A stretch of DNA of 9,594 nucleotides from Actinomycetes bacterium (GCA_024640745.1 JAHEEL010000081.1:1-9594), one strand, 5' to 3'; counted from the stretch's first letter, positions 1 through 6,898 are shown. Numbers and translations: made by a program. The notes: a model not told the origin generated them from the letters alone.

Positions 1-760
1 CATCATCTTGTCGCCGCTCGGTGTTCCGTCACGAATGAACCTCGGCCAGGTACTCGAGACGCATCTCGGTTGGGCTGCGGCTCGCGGCTGGAACGCGTTC
101 GACGATCTCGAGAGCCCGGCCGCGGGCGGTGCCCCCGCCTGGACCAAGATCGCCACGCCGGTCTTCGACGGAGCGCAAGAGGATGAGATCCTCAAGGTGC
201 TCGAGAACACCGTTCCAAACCGCGACGGAGACGTTCTCGTCGATGGCGTCGGCAAGGCAACACTGTTCGATGGCCGCACCGGGGAGCCGTTCGACTCGCC
301 AATCACCGTCGGCTACATGTACATCCTGAAGCTCGTCCACCTCGTGGACGACAAGATCCACGCTCGGTCGACCGGCCCCTACTCGATGATCACGCAGCAG
401 CCACTCGGCGGAAAGGCACAGTTCGGCGGACAGCGGTTCGGTGAGATGGAGGTCTGGGCGCTCGAGGCCTACGGTGCCGCGTATGCCCTGCAGGAGGTCC
501 TGACGATCAAGTCCGACGATGTGCGTGGGCGCGTCAAGGTCTACGAAGCGATTGTCAAGGGCGAGAACATTCCAGAGCCCGGCATCCCCGAATCGTTCAA
601 GGTGCTGGTCAAGGAGATGCAGAGCCTCTGCCTCAACGTCGAGATGCTCTCGGCCGGCGAGGAAGTCGAGTTCAAGGAGCTCGAGGAGGACGTGTTCCGC
701 ACGGCGGCATCACTTGGTATCGATATCTCTCGGCCGGAGAAGGCCGAGACCAACGTCTGA
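1..760 (+). CDS. rpoB: RNA polymerase beta subunit, C-terminal part (5' end outside window)
   Basis: This is the C-terminal 252 or so residues of the beta subunit, which with beta' forms the catalytic core of RNA polymerase. The first complete codon is at 2-4, and the reading frame is open from the window edge, so the gene continues upstream; the TTG at 8 is an internal Leu codon. The visible part opens with the conserved stretch SPLGVPSRMNLGQVLETHLG. It continues through GKAQFGGQRFGEMEVWALEAYGAA (split here only by description) and the GYMYILKLVHLVDDKIHARSTGPYS region, which belong to the switch-3 and clamp-connector part of beta. VLVKEMQSLCLNVEMLS near the end is the usual C-terminal motif that contacts beta'. 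The stop is TGA at 758-760, 15 bases before rpoC, so the two genes are clearly one operon. No truncation or frameshift is visible. The assignment is certain. Confidence 0.98.
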   Translation, partial: IILSPLGVPSRMNLGQVLETHLGWAAARGWNAFDDLESPAAGGAPAWTKIATPVFDGAQEDEILKVLENTVPNRDGDVLVDGVGKATLFDGRTGEPFDSPITVGYMYILKLVHLVDDKIHARSTGPYSMITQQPLGGKAQFGGQRFGEMEVWALEAYGAAYALQEVLTIKSDDVRGRVKVYEAIVKGENIPEPGIPESFKVLVKEMQSLCLNVEMLSAGEEVEFKELEEDVFRTAASLGIDISRPEKAETNV

Positions 761-775
761 GGCTGACGGGAGTAG

Positions 776-3700
776 ATGGTGACACAACTGTTTGATGAAC
801 TGAAGATCAGCCTGGCGGCTTCGGATCAGATCCGTGCCTGGTCCTACGGCGAAGTGAAGAAGCCGGAGACCATCAACTACCGGACCCTCAAGCCGGAGAA
901 GGAAGGCCTCTTCGATGAGCGCATCTTCGGGCCGACGAGGGACTGGGAATGCTACTGCGGCAAGTACAAGCGAGTGCGGTTCCGTGGCATCGTTTGCGAG
1001 CGGTGCGGCGTTGAAGTAACCCGGGCGAAGGTTCGGCGCGAGCGCATGGGCCATATCGAATTGGCGGCTCCGGTTACCCACATCTGGTACTTCAAGGGTG
1101 TACCGAGCCGCCTCGGCTACCTCCTCGACATGTCTCCGAAGGAGCTCGAGAAGGTCATCTACTTCGCAGCCTATCTCATCACCCACGTGGACGAGGAGAG
1201 GCGGCACGAGGACCTTGCCGATCTCGAGGATGCGACCCGCCAGGAGCTCGAGCTGATTCGCGAAGAGCTCGCCGAGTGGAAAGAGGCGCGCCTCGAGCGC
1301 CTCGAACAAGAGCTCAATCAGATGGAAGAGGCCGGTGCCAAGACCCAGGAGGTCAATGCCCGCCGTCGCGAAGTCGAGCGTGAGATCAAGGATCGCGAAG
1401 AGCGCTCCAATGTCGAAGAAGAACTGCTCCAGGAGGCCTTCGACACGTTCCGCACGATGAAGCCCAAGCAGCTGATCGAGTCGGAGCAGCTCTGGCGCGA
1501 GATCGTCGACCGGTACGGCGACTACTACACCGGCGGCATGGGCGCGGAGCACGTCAAAGATCTCATCAGCCGTCTCGATCTCGACGAAGAGATGGAGCGT
1601 CTCAAGGCCGATCTCGATGCTACGTCACAGCAGCGCAAGCAGCGCGCGATGAAGCGGATGAAGGTGGTCAAGCCGTTTGCCGAGGGTACGAACGATCCGA
1701 AGAGCATGATCGTGGAGGTCGTCCCGGTCATCCCGCCGGATCTCCGCCCGATGGTGCAACTCGACGGTGGGCGCTTCGCGACGTCGGATCTGAACGATCT
1801 GTACCGACGCGTGATCAACCGGAACAACCGGCTGAAGCGACTCATCGACCTCGGCGCACCCGAGATCATCGTGAACAACGAGAAGCGGATGCTCCAGGAG
1901 GCCGTCGACGCGTTGTTCGACAACGGTCGCCGCGGCCGCGCGGTGACCGGCCCCGGCAACCGAGCGCTCAAATCGCTCTCTGACATGCTGAAGGGCAAGC
2001 AGGGCCGCTTCCGTCAGAATCTGCTCGGCAAGCGGGTGGACTACTCCGGTCGCTCGGTCATCGTCGTCGGCCCGCAGCTTCGCCTCCACCAGTGCGGTCT
2101 CCCGAAGATCATGGCGCTCGAGTTGTTCAAGCCGTTCGTCATGAAGCGGCTCGTCGACATCGGCGAGGCGCAGAACATCAAGGCTGCGAAGCGTATGGTC
2201 GAGCGGCGGCGCAACCAGGTGTGGAACGTGCTCGGCGAGGTCATCGAAGAGCACCCGGTGCTTCTGAACCGCGCCCCGACCCTGCACCGTCTCGGGATTC
2301 AGGCATTCGAGCCGGTCCTGGTCGAGGGCAAGGCGATCCAGCTCCATCCGCTCGTTTGCGAAGCGTTCAACGCCGACTTCGACGGTGACCAAATGGCGGT
2401 CCACCTTCCGCTGTCGGCGGAAGCGCAGGCAGAAGCCCGTGTGCTCATGCTTTCGTCGAACAACGTCCGCTCACCTGCCTCCGGCCGGCCAATCGTGACA
2501 CCGGGACAGGACATGATCATCGGAGTGTTCTACCTGTCGGAGCTGACCGAAGACGGCAAGGGCGCGGGACGCGCGTTCACAGACATCGACGAAGCTCGGA
2601 TGGCCTACGAGGTTGGGGATCTATCGCTGCATGCCCCGATCAAGCTGCGGGTTGGCTGGCTCGCCGGCGACCCGGAGGTTCACGCGCGGCTGAAGCGGTC
2701 GCTCGGTCTCCTGATCGCCGACGAACCCGTCGATCCGGACGGCCTTACCGAGACGACCCTCGGGCGAGCGATCCTCAACGAGGCTTTCCCACCCGGATTC
2801 CCCTACGTCAACGCGCCCGTCTTCAAGTCCGACGTGCGAACGCTGATCGACGAGATCATCCGCAACTACGACAAGCCCGATGTGGCAAACACGCTCGATG
2901 CGATCAAGACGCTTGGATTCACCTTCGCAACGAAGGCCGGACTCACGATCGGTCTCGAGGATGTGAAGACCCCGCCGGAGAAGGCCGACATCATTGCCGC
3001 CTTCGAGGCCCGGGCGGACAAGATGGAAGCGCTGTATCAGAAGGGCGTGATCACCGACGCCGAGCGGCATCAGGAACTCATCGAGATCTGGAACGAAGCT
3101 ACCGACCAGGTGAAGGATGCCATGTCGGCGACGCTCATGGCCGAGAAGTTCAACCCGATGGACATGATGGTCCGATCGGGCGCCCGCGGAAACATCATGC
3201 AGCTGCGTCAGATCGCAGGCATGCGTGGCCTTGTGGCCAATCCGAAGGGTGACATCATTGCTCAGCCGATCAAGTCCAACTTCCGGGAAGGGCTGTCCGT
3301 GCTCGAGTACTTCATCTCGACCCACGGTGCCAGGAAGGGTCTCGCCGACACGGCGCTGCGCACCGCCGACTCGGGCTATCTCACACGCCGATTGGTCGAT
3401 GTCTCCCAGGAGATCATCATTCACGACGAACCGACCGAGGACCCGGGCATTGTGATCAAGACGCGCGCTGCCGACGGTGCTCCGGTTCGTCACCTTCAGA
3501 ACCATCTCTTCGGACGGATGCTTGCCGAGGACGTGAAGGACGGACGCAAGATCGTCGAGCTGCCGGACGGTCGCAAGCTCAAGCAGGGCTTCGTGATCGA
3601 CCGCGACGCAGTGATCGGGCTCGAGGAGCTCTCGGACGTCACCGAGGTTCGGGTTCGTTCGCCGCTCACCGACGAGTCCCGCTACGGCATCAGCCAGGAT

Positions 3701-4714
3701 TCGTACGGGATCGATCTCGCGACCGGCGTGATGGTCGAACCTGGCACGGCCGTCGGAATCATGGCCGCCCAGTCGATCGGTGAGCCGGGCACGCAGTTGA
3801 CGATGCGTACCTTCCACACCGGCGGCGTCGCCGGTGAGGACATCACGCACGGTCTGCCACGCGTGGTCGAGCTGTTCGAGGCCCGCACCCCGAAGGGGAA
3901 GGCGATCCTGGCCGACACGGGCGGGGTGATCAAATTCGAGACCGACGAGGAGACGAACGCTCGCTCGATCGTGATCGTCAGCGGAGACGACGAGGTCCGG
4001 CATCCCCTACCGAGGCGCGCCCGACTCCGGGTCTCGGAAGGTGACATCATCGAGCCCGGGACCCAGCTGACCGAAGGTCCGCTGGACCCGAAGGAAGTTC
4101 TCGAGATCCAGGGGATCCGGGCCTGTCAGCGCTATCTCGTCGACCAGGTCCAGGAGGTGTACCGCTCGCAGGGCGTCGACATCCACGACAAGCACATCGA
4201 GCTCGTCGTGCGCCAGATGCTGCGGCGCGTACGCGTCGCCAATCCCGGAGACTCGCACTACTTGCCGAACGAGCTGGTGGATCAGAAGGAGTTCCGTCGC
4301 CTCAACCGTGAACTCGTCGAGGAGGGCAAGGCGCCCGCCGAAGGCCGGCCCGAGCTGATGGGGATCACGAAGGCATCGCTCGCAACGGACTCGTGGCTGT
4401 CTGCGGCGTCGTTCCAGGAGACGACCCGAGTGCTCACCGAGGCGGCGCTCCAGTCTCGCTCCGACTTCATGCGGGGTCTCAAGGAGAATGTGATCATCGG
4501 CAAGTTGATCCCGTCCGGAACGGGTTCCGACTACTACCAGGGGATCGAGCCCATGCTGCCAGATGCCAGCGTTGTCACGGCACTTGGGCTGTTCGGCGAT
4601 GAGCCGATCGAATCGGTCGATGAAGGCCTTCCCGCCGATCCGGCCGAGTGGCTGGCGTCGCTCGGTGGTACGGCCGAGCTGGACGACGATGTGGTCATGG
4701 ACGCCGAGGACTAG
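776..4714 (+). CDS. rpoC: RNA polymerase beta' subunit, lacking the Zn2 cysteines
   Basis: This is the 1312-residue catalytic largest subunit of RNA polymerase, a length typical for Actinobacteria. The start is ATG 776, seven or eight bases after GGGAG (768-772); GTG 779 is an adjacent alternative. Zn1 is intact (C59, C61, C74, C77). Residues 139-225 or so are a charged, Glu/Arg-rich helical insert like the actinobacterial clamp insert. The active-site loop NADFDGD lies at 532-538 with catalytic D534, D536 and D538. The bridge helix is about 838-873 (HGARKGLADTALRTADSG). The trigger loop TMRTFH ends at H1014, and no large insert splits it. The odd point is Zn2: where other bacteria have a Cys after the VDVSQ motif and then a C-x6-C-x2-C group, this protein has HDEPTED (883-889) and D966, S973, S976. 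There is no Cys between C528 and C1117. The C-terminus is an acidic tail unlike the mycobacterial one. The gene ends at TAG 4712-4714 and is followed by a strong hairpin. Confidence 0.99.
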   Translation: MVTQLFDELKISLAASDQIRAWSYGEVKKPETINYRTLKPEKEGLFDERIFGPTRDWECYCGKYKRVRFRGIVCERCGVEVTRAKVRRERMGHIELAAPVTHIWYFKGVPSRLGYLLDMSPKELEKVIYFAAYLITHVDEERRHEDLADLEDATRQELELIREELAEWKEARLERLEQELNQMEEAGAKTQEVNARRREVEREIKDREERSNVEEELLQEAFDTFRTMKPKQLIESEQLWREIVDRYGDYYTGGMGAEHVKDLISRLDLDEEMERLKADLDATSQQRKQRAMKRMKVVKPFAEGTNDPKSMIVEVVPVIPPDLRPMVQLDGGRFATSDLNDLYRRVINRNNRLKRLIDLGAPEIIVNNEKRMLQEAVDALFDNGRRGRAVTGPGNRALKSLSDMLKGKQGRFRQNLLGKRVDYSGRSVIVVGPQLRLHQCGLPKIMALELFKPFVMKRLVDIGEAQNIKAAKRMVERRRNQVWNVLGEVIEEHPVLLNRAPTLHRLGIQAFEPVLVEGKAIQLHPLVCEAFNADFDGDQMAVHLPLSAEAQAEARVLMLSSNNVRSPASGRPIVTPGQDMIIGVFYLSELTEDGKGAGRAFTDIDEARMAYEVGDLSLHAPIKLRVGWLAGDPEVHARLKRSLGLLIADEPVDPDGLTETTLGRAILNEAFPPGFPYVNAPVFKSDVRTLIDEIIRNYDKPDVANTLDAIKTLGFTFATKAGLTIGLEDVKTPPEKADIIAAFEARADKMEALYQKGVITDAERHQELIEIWNEATDQVKDAMSATLMAEKFNPMDMMVRSGARGNIMQLRQIAGMRGLVANPKGDIIAQPIKSNFREGLSVLEYFISTHGARKGLADTALRTADSGYLTRRLVDVSQEIIIHDEPTEDPGIVIKTRAADGAPVRHLQNHLFGRMLAEDVKDGRKIVELPDGRKLKQGFVIDRDAVIGLEELSDVTEVRVRSPLTDESRYGISQDSYGIDLATGVMVEPGTAVGIMAAQSIGEPGTQLTMRTFHTGGVAGEDITHGLPRVVELFEARTPKGKAILADTGGVIKFETDEETNARSIVIVSGDDEVRHPLPRRARLRVSEGDIIEPGTQLTEGPLDPKEVLEIQGIRACQRYLVDQVQEVYRSQGVDIHDKHIELVVRQMLRRVRVANPGDSHYLPNELVDQKEFRRLNRELVEEGKAPAEGRPELMGITKASLATDSWLSAASFQETTRVLTEAALQSRSDFMRGLKENVIIGKLIPSGTGSDYYQGIEPMLPDASVVTALGLFGDEPIESVDEGLPADPAEWLASLGGTAELDDDVVMDAED

Positions 4715-4734
4715 CAGAAGTGGACGTCGACAAC

Positions 4735-4770
4735 CGTGAAGGAGGCGGCCCACCGGCCGCCTCCTTCACG
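4735..4770 (+). terminator. Intrinsic-type terminator hairpin after rpoC
   Basis: A perfect 16-bp inverted repeat: CGTGAAGGAGGCGGCC (4735-4750) and its exact complement GGCCGCCTCCTTCACG (4755-4770) around a 4-base loop CACC. It begins 20 bases after the rpoC stop. Only TT follows it, so it is a hairpin without a U-tract, a form often seen in high-GC actinobacteria. It most likely ends the rpoBC transcript, and it could also stop transcription arriving from the other strand because the stem is symmetric. Confidence 0.85.
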
Positions 4771-4781
4771 TTGGCGAGGCC

Positions 4782-4787
4782 TATCGT
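4782..4787 (+). promoter_or_regulatory. Possible -10 box for a leaderless M50 protease transcript
   Basis: TATCGT fits the actinobacterial TANNNT -10 pattern and ends six bases before ATG 4794. This is the spacing expected if transcription starts at the A of the start codon. No Shine-Dalgarno sequence is visible upstream of that ATG, which agrees with a leaderless message. No clear -35 is seen, as that region falls inside the rpoC terminator. The call rests on spacing and a short motif only. Confidence 0.4.
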
Positions 4788-4793
4788 TGATTG

Positions 4794-5507
4794 ATGCTCA
4801 AGTTCCCCCTGCTCGGTGTTCCGGTGTCGGTGCATTGGTCATTCCTGCTTGTTGCCGTGTTCGGGCTCGGTGCCTATAGCGGATGGGAGATCGGCGCGTG
4901 GACCGCTGCCGTGTTCGTCGCCGTTCTCCTGCATGAGGCGGGGCACGCGTTCACCTCGAGAGCGTTCGGTGGAGTGTCGGTATCGATCACCCTCTTCGCG
5001 CTCGGCGGCTTCACGTCGTGGGCTCCGTCGCGTGACATCGGCCCCGGCCGGCGTTTCCTGATCTCGGCCGCCGGCTCGGCCGTCGGCATTGCTGCGGGCT
5101 TGCTCCTGATCGGGCTTGGTCGCTCCGGCGCGTTGGACGGTCTTCCCGACCTCGCCATCACGTTCTTGGAGAGCTTCGTGTGGGCCGGTCTGGTCTGGGG
5201 CATCCTCAACTGGGTCCCAATCCTGCCGCTTGACGGTGGCCACATGCTTCAGCACGCTCTCGAGATGGTCGCCCCCAGACGAGCAGCGCCCATCGCGAAA
5301 GTCGTGTCGGTGATTGCCGGCGTCGCCGCTGCCGGAGCGGCCTTCTATTACGGGCAGATGTTCCTCGGGATCTTCGTCGCCATCATCACCCTCATGGGAC
5401 TGCGGTCGGACGGCACGGGGGAGCCCAAGCCGGACGCTCGACCGCAGAGTGAGGAACGTCCCGCGGCGTCCCAGCCCGACGAGGACCCGCCGCAGTTCCC
5501 GATCTGA
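4794..5507 (+). CDS. M50 family (site-2 type) intramembrane metalloprotease, short form
   Basis: A 237-residue polytopic membrane protein of the M50 zinc metalloprotease family, which cuts membrane-embedded substrates such as anti-sigma factors. The zinc-binding HEAGH is at residues 47-51 inside a hydrophobic helix (33-52). The second signature, NWVPILPLDGG, spans 139-149 and supplies the third zinc ligand, D147. Hydrophobic segments lie near 15-30, 33-52, 88-109, 120-138, 167-187 and 188-203. The last 34 residues are a Pro/Glu/Asp-rich tail, probably cytosolic. There is no PDZ or CBS domain, so it is a minimal form, unlike mycobacterial Rip1. I chose ATG 4794; TTG 4791 directly before it is possible. 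No ribosome binding site is visible, and the message may be leaderless. It starts 23 bases after the rpoC terminator and is probably a separate transcription unit. The substrate cannot be told from the sequence. Confidence 0.9.
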   Translation: MLKFPLLGVPVSVHWSFLLVAVFGLGAYSGWEIGAWTAAVFVAVLLHEAGHAFTSRAFGGVSVSITLFALGGFTSWAPSRDIGPGRRFLISAAGSAVGIAAGLLLIGLGRSGALDGLPDLAITFLESFVWAGLVWGILNWVPILPLDGGHMLQHALEMVAPRRAAPIAKVVSVIAGVAAAGAAFYYGQMFLGIFVAIITLMGLRSDGTGEPKPDARPQSEERPAASQPDEDPPQFPI

Positions 5508-5518
5508 GGGCGCGAACC

Positions 5519-5547
5519 GCAGTCACCGAATCGGCCCCTCTGACTGC
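5519..5547 (+). terminator. Weak candidate terminator after the M50 gene
   Basis: A perfect 7-bp inverted repeat, GCAGTCA (5519-5525) and TGACTGC (5541-5547), starts 11 bases after the protease stop codon. The 15-base loop contains a small CCG-AAT-CGG hairpin of its own. No T-run follows. Its position suits a terminator, but the stem is short and it could be chance. Confidence 0.3.
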
Positions 5548-5606
5548 CCATCAGCGAAGGCATCCGCGATCGGAGTCTCGCGCGGCGGGCTCGACGATCT
5601 CCGGCC

Positions 5607-5635
5607 TTGACAGCATCGTCGGACGGGGGTTGTGT
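5607..5635 (+). promoter_or_regulatory. Possible promoter for the four-helix membrane protein gene
   Basis: TTGACA at 5607-5612 is a perfect -35 consensus. With a 17-base spacer the -10 would be TTGTGT (5630-5635), which matches poorly. The position, just upstream of a gene with a good ribosome binding site at 5654-5660, makes a promoter plausible, but the weak -10 keeps confidence low. Confidence 0.35.
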
Positions 5636-5665
5636 TGGTGGTGAATCCGACAAGGGAGGTATCTC

Positions 5666-6184
5666 GTGGCGGTTGCAGACCCAACGCACGGAGGTCGGTC
5701 GCACCGCTCTTTCGGCGGTCCGGGTTGGAGGTTCACCGAGTGGCTCTTCGGTATTGTCGGCGTGATCAGCGTCATCCTGGGGCTGTTCATAGCGTTTGGC
5801 GGTGACGATCAATCGGTGGGGCTTGGAGGGGACTGGTCGTGGGAAGTCGGTGACATCTCGTCGGTTTGGATCTATGCGTTCCTCATCGGCGGAGGGCTCC
5901 TCCTGGCGGCCGCCATCGTCATGCTGGTGGTCGGGCGGGGCCGCGGTGAGCAAGCCGAGGCCTCCGCTACCCCCAGGACCGGGCTGTTGTGGCACACGGG
6001 GATCTTCCTCGTTGTCAACGCCTTCATCTGGGTACAGGACATCGCCATCGGGGACGGCGTGAACTACGCCTACTGGGTGACGATCCCATGGGGCATCGGA
6101 CTGACCGTGCACGCCTTCATGTACTTCCGCGACCGAGGAACAGCCGACGAGAACCGACCGGTGTCACCCACGCGGCGGGGCTGA
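5666..6184 (+). CDS. Four-helix membrane protein with a 2TM-like C-terminal half, function unknown
   Basis: A 172-residue hypothetical membrane protein. The start is GTG 5666, five bases after a strong ribosome binding site, AAGGGAGGT (5652-5660). Hydrophobic helices lie at about 26-45, 67-89, 107-125 and 136-154. The first pair is separated by a Gly/Asp/Trp-rich loop (45-66), and the two pairs are joined by a polar linker (90-105). The second pair resembles the 2TM domain family (PF13239) in pattern: a His at 110, VVN at 116-118, then WGIGLTVHAFMYF (142-154) with a conserved-type Gly-Ile and His. This match is by eye and not by profile search. In other proteins this domain often sits beside histidine kinases or in small hypothetical proteins, which says little about function. 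There is no signal peptide and no catalytic motif. It is 158 bases from the protease gene, so co-transcription with that gene is uncertain. Confidence 0.8.
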   Translation: MAVADPTHGGRSHRSFGGPGWRFTEWLFGIVGVISVILGLFIAFGGDDQSVGLGGDWSWEVGDISSVWIYAFLIGGGLLLAAAIVMLVVGRGRGEQAEASATPRTGLLWHTGIFLVVNAFIWVQDIAIGDGVNYAYWVTIPWGIGLTVHAFMYFRDRGTADENRPVSPTRRG

Positions 6185-6304
6185 GGGTCTCTCCAGGTGA
6201 AGTGGCCGGTGGTATTCGAACCGCGGACCCGGTTGGAAGACGCCGAAGTCCTCCGGAGGCACGCAGAGGGCAGCTGACGGAGACCGCACCGCGTTTCTCG
6301 CGTC
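6185..6304. other. Gene-free stretch upstream of the str operon promoter
   Basis: No convincing coding frame, tRNA or strong terminator is seen here. There are short inverted repeats: AACCG/CGGTT (6219-6223 and 6230-6234) around a 6-base loop, and the self-complementary CCTCCGGAGG (6250-6259). None is strong enough to call. The region presumably contains the end of the transcript of the upstream membrane gene and any upstream elements of the rpsL promoter. Confidence 0.5.
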
Positions 6305-6334
6305 TTGCGCAGTAGAACTCCACTTCCCTATACT
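6305..6334 (+). promoter_or_regulatory. Probable promoter of the str operon (rpsL-rpsG-fusA-tuf)
   Basis: TATACT at 6329-6334 is a good -10 box in an otherwise GC-rich region. TTGCGC at 6305-6310 keeps the TTG core of a -35, with an 18-base spacer. Transcription would begin near 6341, giving a leader of about 186 bases before the rpsL start. It is the best promoter-like sequence between the membrane gene and rpsL. Confidence 0.6.
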
Positions 6335-6375
6335 CCCGCGTCCGGTTTCCCGCCGGAGTCCGCGCTTACCCTGAG

Positions 6376-6400
6376 GCGTTCGTGAGAGCGTTGTCGTGAG
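6376..6400 (+). repeat. Imperfect tandem repeat in the rpsL leader
   Basis: GCGTT-CGTGAG (6376-6386) is repeated as GCGTT-GT-CGTGAG (6388-6400). Both copies contain GTGAG, and either could pair with the single CTCAC at 6409-6413. The second copy gives the compact hairpin GTGAG/CTCAC with an inner CG/CG pair. Two arms competing for one partner is a possible switch, though short repeats of this kind can arise by chance. Confidence 0.4.
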
Positions 6401-6420
6401 CGAAGCGACTCACAGTAGGG

Positions 6421-6456
6421 ATCGGCGACGCCACGCTGTGTGGCGGCGCCGATTTT
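6421..6456 (+). terminator. Strong hairpin plus T-run in the rpsL leader, possible attenuator
   Basis: ATCGGCG (6421-6427) pairs with CGCCGAT (6447-6453). Inside it, after a single A·G mismatch, CGCCAC (6429-6434) pairs with GTGGCG (6440-6445) around the loop GCTGT. The 13-bp stem is followed directly by TTTT (6453-6456, sharing the last stem base), then CGTTCG. It has the form of an intrinsic terminator but lies between the probable promoter and rpsL, about 70 bases before the start codon. It would therefore act as an attenuator, or end a short leader RNA of roughly 115 bases. A role as a binding site for a ribosomal protein is an alternative. Confidence 0.55.
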
Positions 6457-6526
6457 CGTTCGTCAGAGCCCCGATTCCGAGCCTTTCGGTTGGGGTGTGC
6501 CGAGAAGAGAGAGAGACGGTACCCAC

Positions 6527-6898
6527 GTGCCGACCGTACAGCAGCTGGTCCGCCAGGGCCGGACGCCGAAGCCAAAGAAGTCGAAGACCGTTGGTCTCGC
6601 AGGTTCGCCCCAGCGACGCGGCGTGTGCACGCGCGTCTACACCGTGACCCCGAAGAAGCCGAACTCGGCTCTCCGCAAGGTCGCGCGTGTTCGTCTCACC
6701 TCCGGATCGGAAGTCACCGCATACATCCCGGGCGAAGGGCACAACCTTCAGGAGCACTCGATCGTGCTCGTCCGAGGCGGTCGTGTGAAGGACCTTCCCG
6801 GCGTGCGCTACAAGGTCATTCGTGGAGCGCTCGACGCCGCAGGCGTCGACGGCCGCAAGCAGGCGCGTTCCCTCTACGGCACGAAGAAGGAGTCCTAG
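6527..6898 (+). CDS. rpsL: Ribosomal protein S12
   Basis: The 123-residue small-subunit protein S12, which sits at the decoding centre and helps codon-anticodon proofreading. The GTG start at 6527 gives the standard N-terminus (M)PTVQQLVRQGR. The ribosome binding site is unusual: a GAGAG-type purine run (6502-6515) instead of a clear AGGAGG, about 11 bases away. The core motif TPKKPNSALRKVARVRL begins at 41, and GVRYK begins at 92. Lys43 and Lys88, the classic positions of streptomycin-resistance changes, are both the wild-type residue, so the ribosome is predicted sensitive at these sites. Asp89, the usual beta-methylthiolation site, is present. It is the first gene of the str operon, and rpsG starts two bases after its TAG stop. 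Confidence 0.98.
   Translation: MPTVQQLVRQGRTPKPKKSKTVGLAGSPQRRGVCTRVYTVTPKKPNSALRKVARVRLTSGSEVTAYIPGEGHNLQEHSIVLVRGGRVKDLPGVRYKVIRGALDAAGVDGRKQARSLYGTKKES

Noticed and set aside
3422..3703. Loss of the RpoC zinc cysteines explained by a sequencing frameshift
   Set aside because: The frame is the same before, within and after the segment, and conserved residues on both sides and between the expected ligands (VRS, YG, ATG) are preserved, so a local frameshift does not explain it.
2621..4003. Long minus-strand open frame opposite rpoC
   Set aside because: Same shadow effect of high-GC codons; no domain, no start context, and it overlaps an unquestioned gene.
6185..6304. tRNA gene, suggested by ATTCGAA (6214-6220), which resembles a T-loop on the minus strand
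   Set aside because: The five bases on each side do not form a T-stem, and no acceptor, D or anticodon arms can be paired around it on either strand.
6440..6526. N-terminal extension of S12 from an in-frame GTG at 6440
   Set aside because: The standard S12 N-terminus (PTVQQLVRQGR) begins at GTG 6527. The extension has no family match and would start inside the 3' arm of the leader hairpin.
6396..6647. Leader peptide or small protein starting at GTG 6396
   Set aside because: The frame runs out of phase into rpsL, is Arg/Ser-rich as expected for a shadow frame in GC-rich DNA, and has no ribosome binding site.
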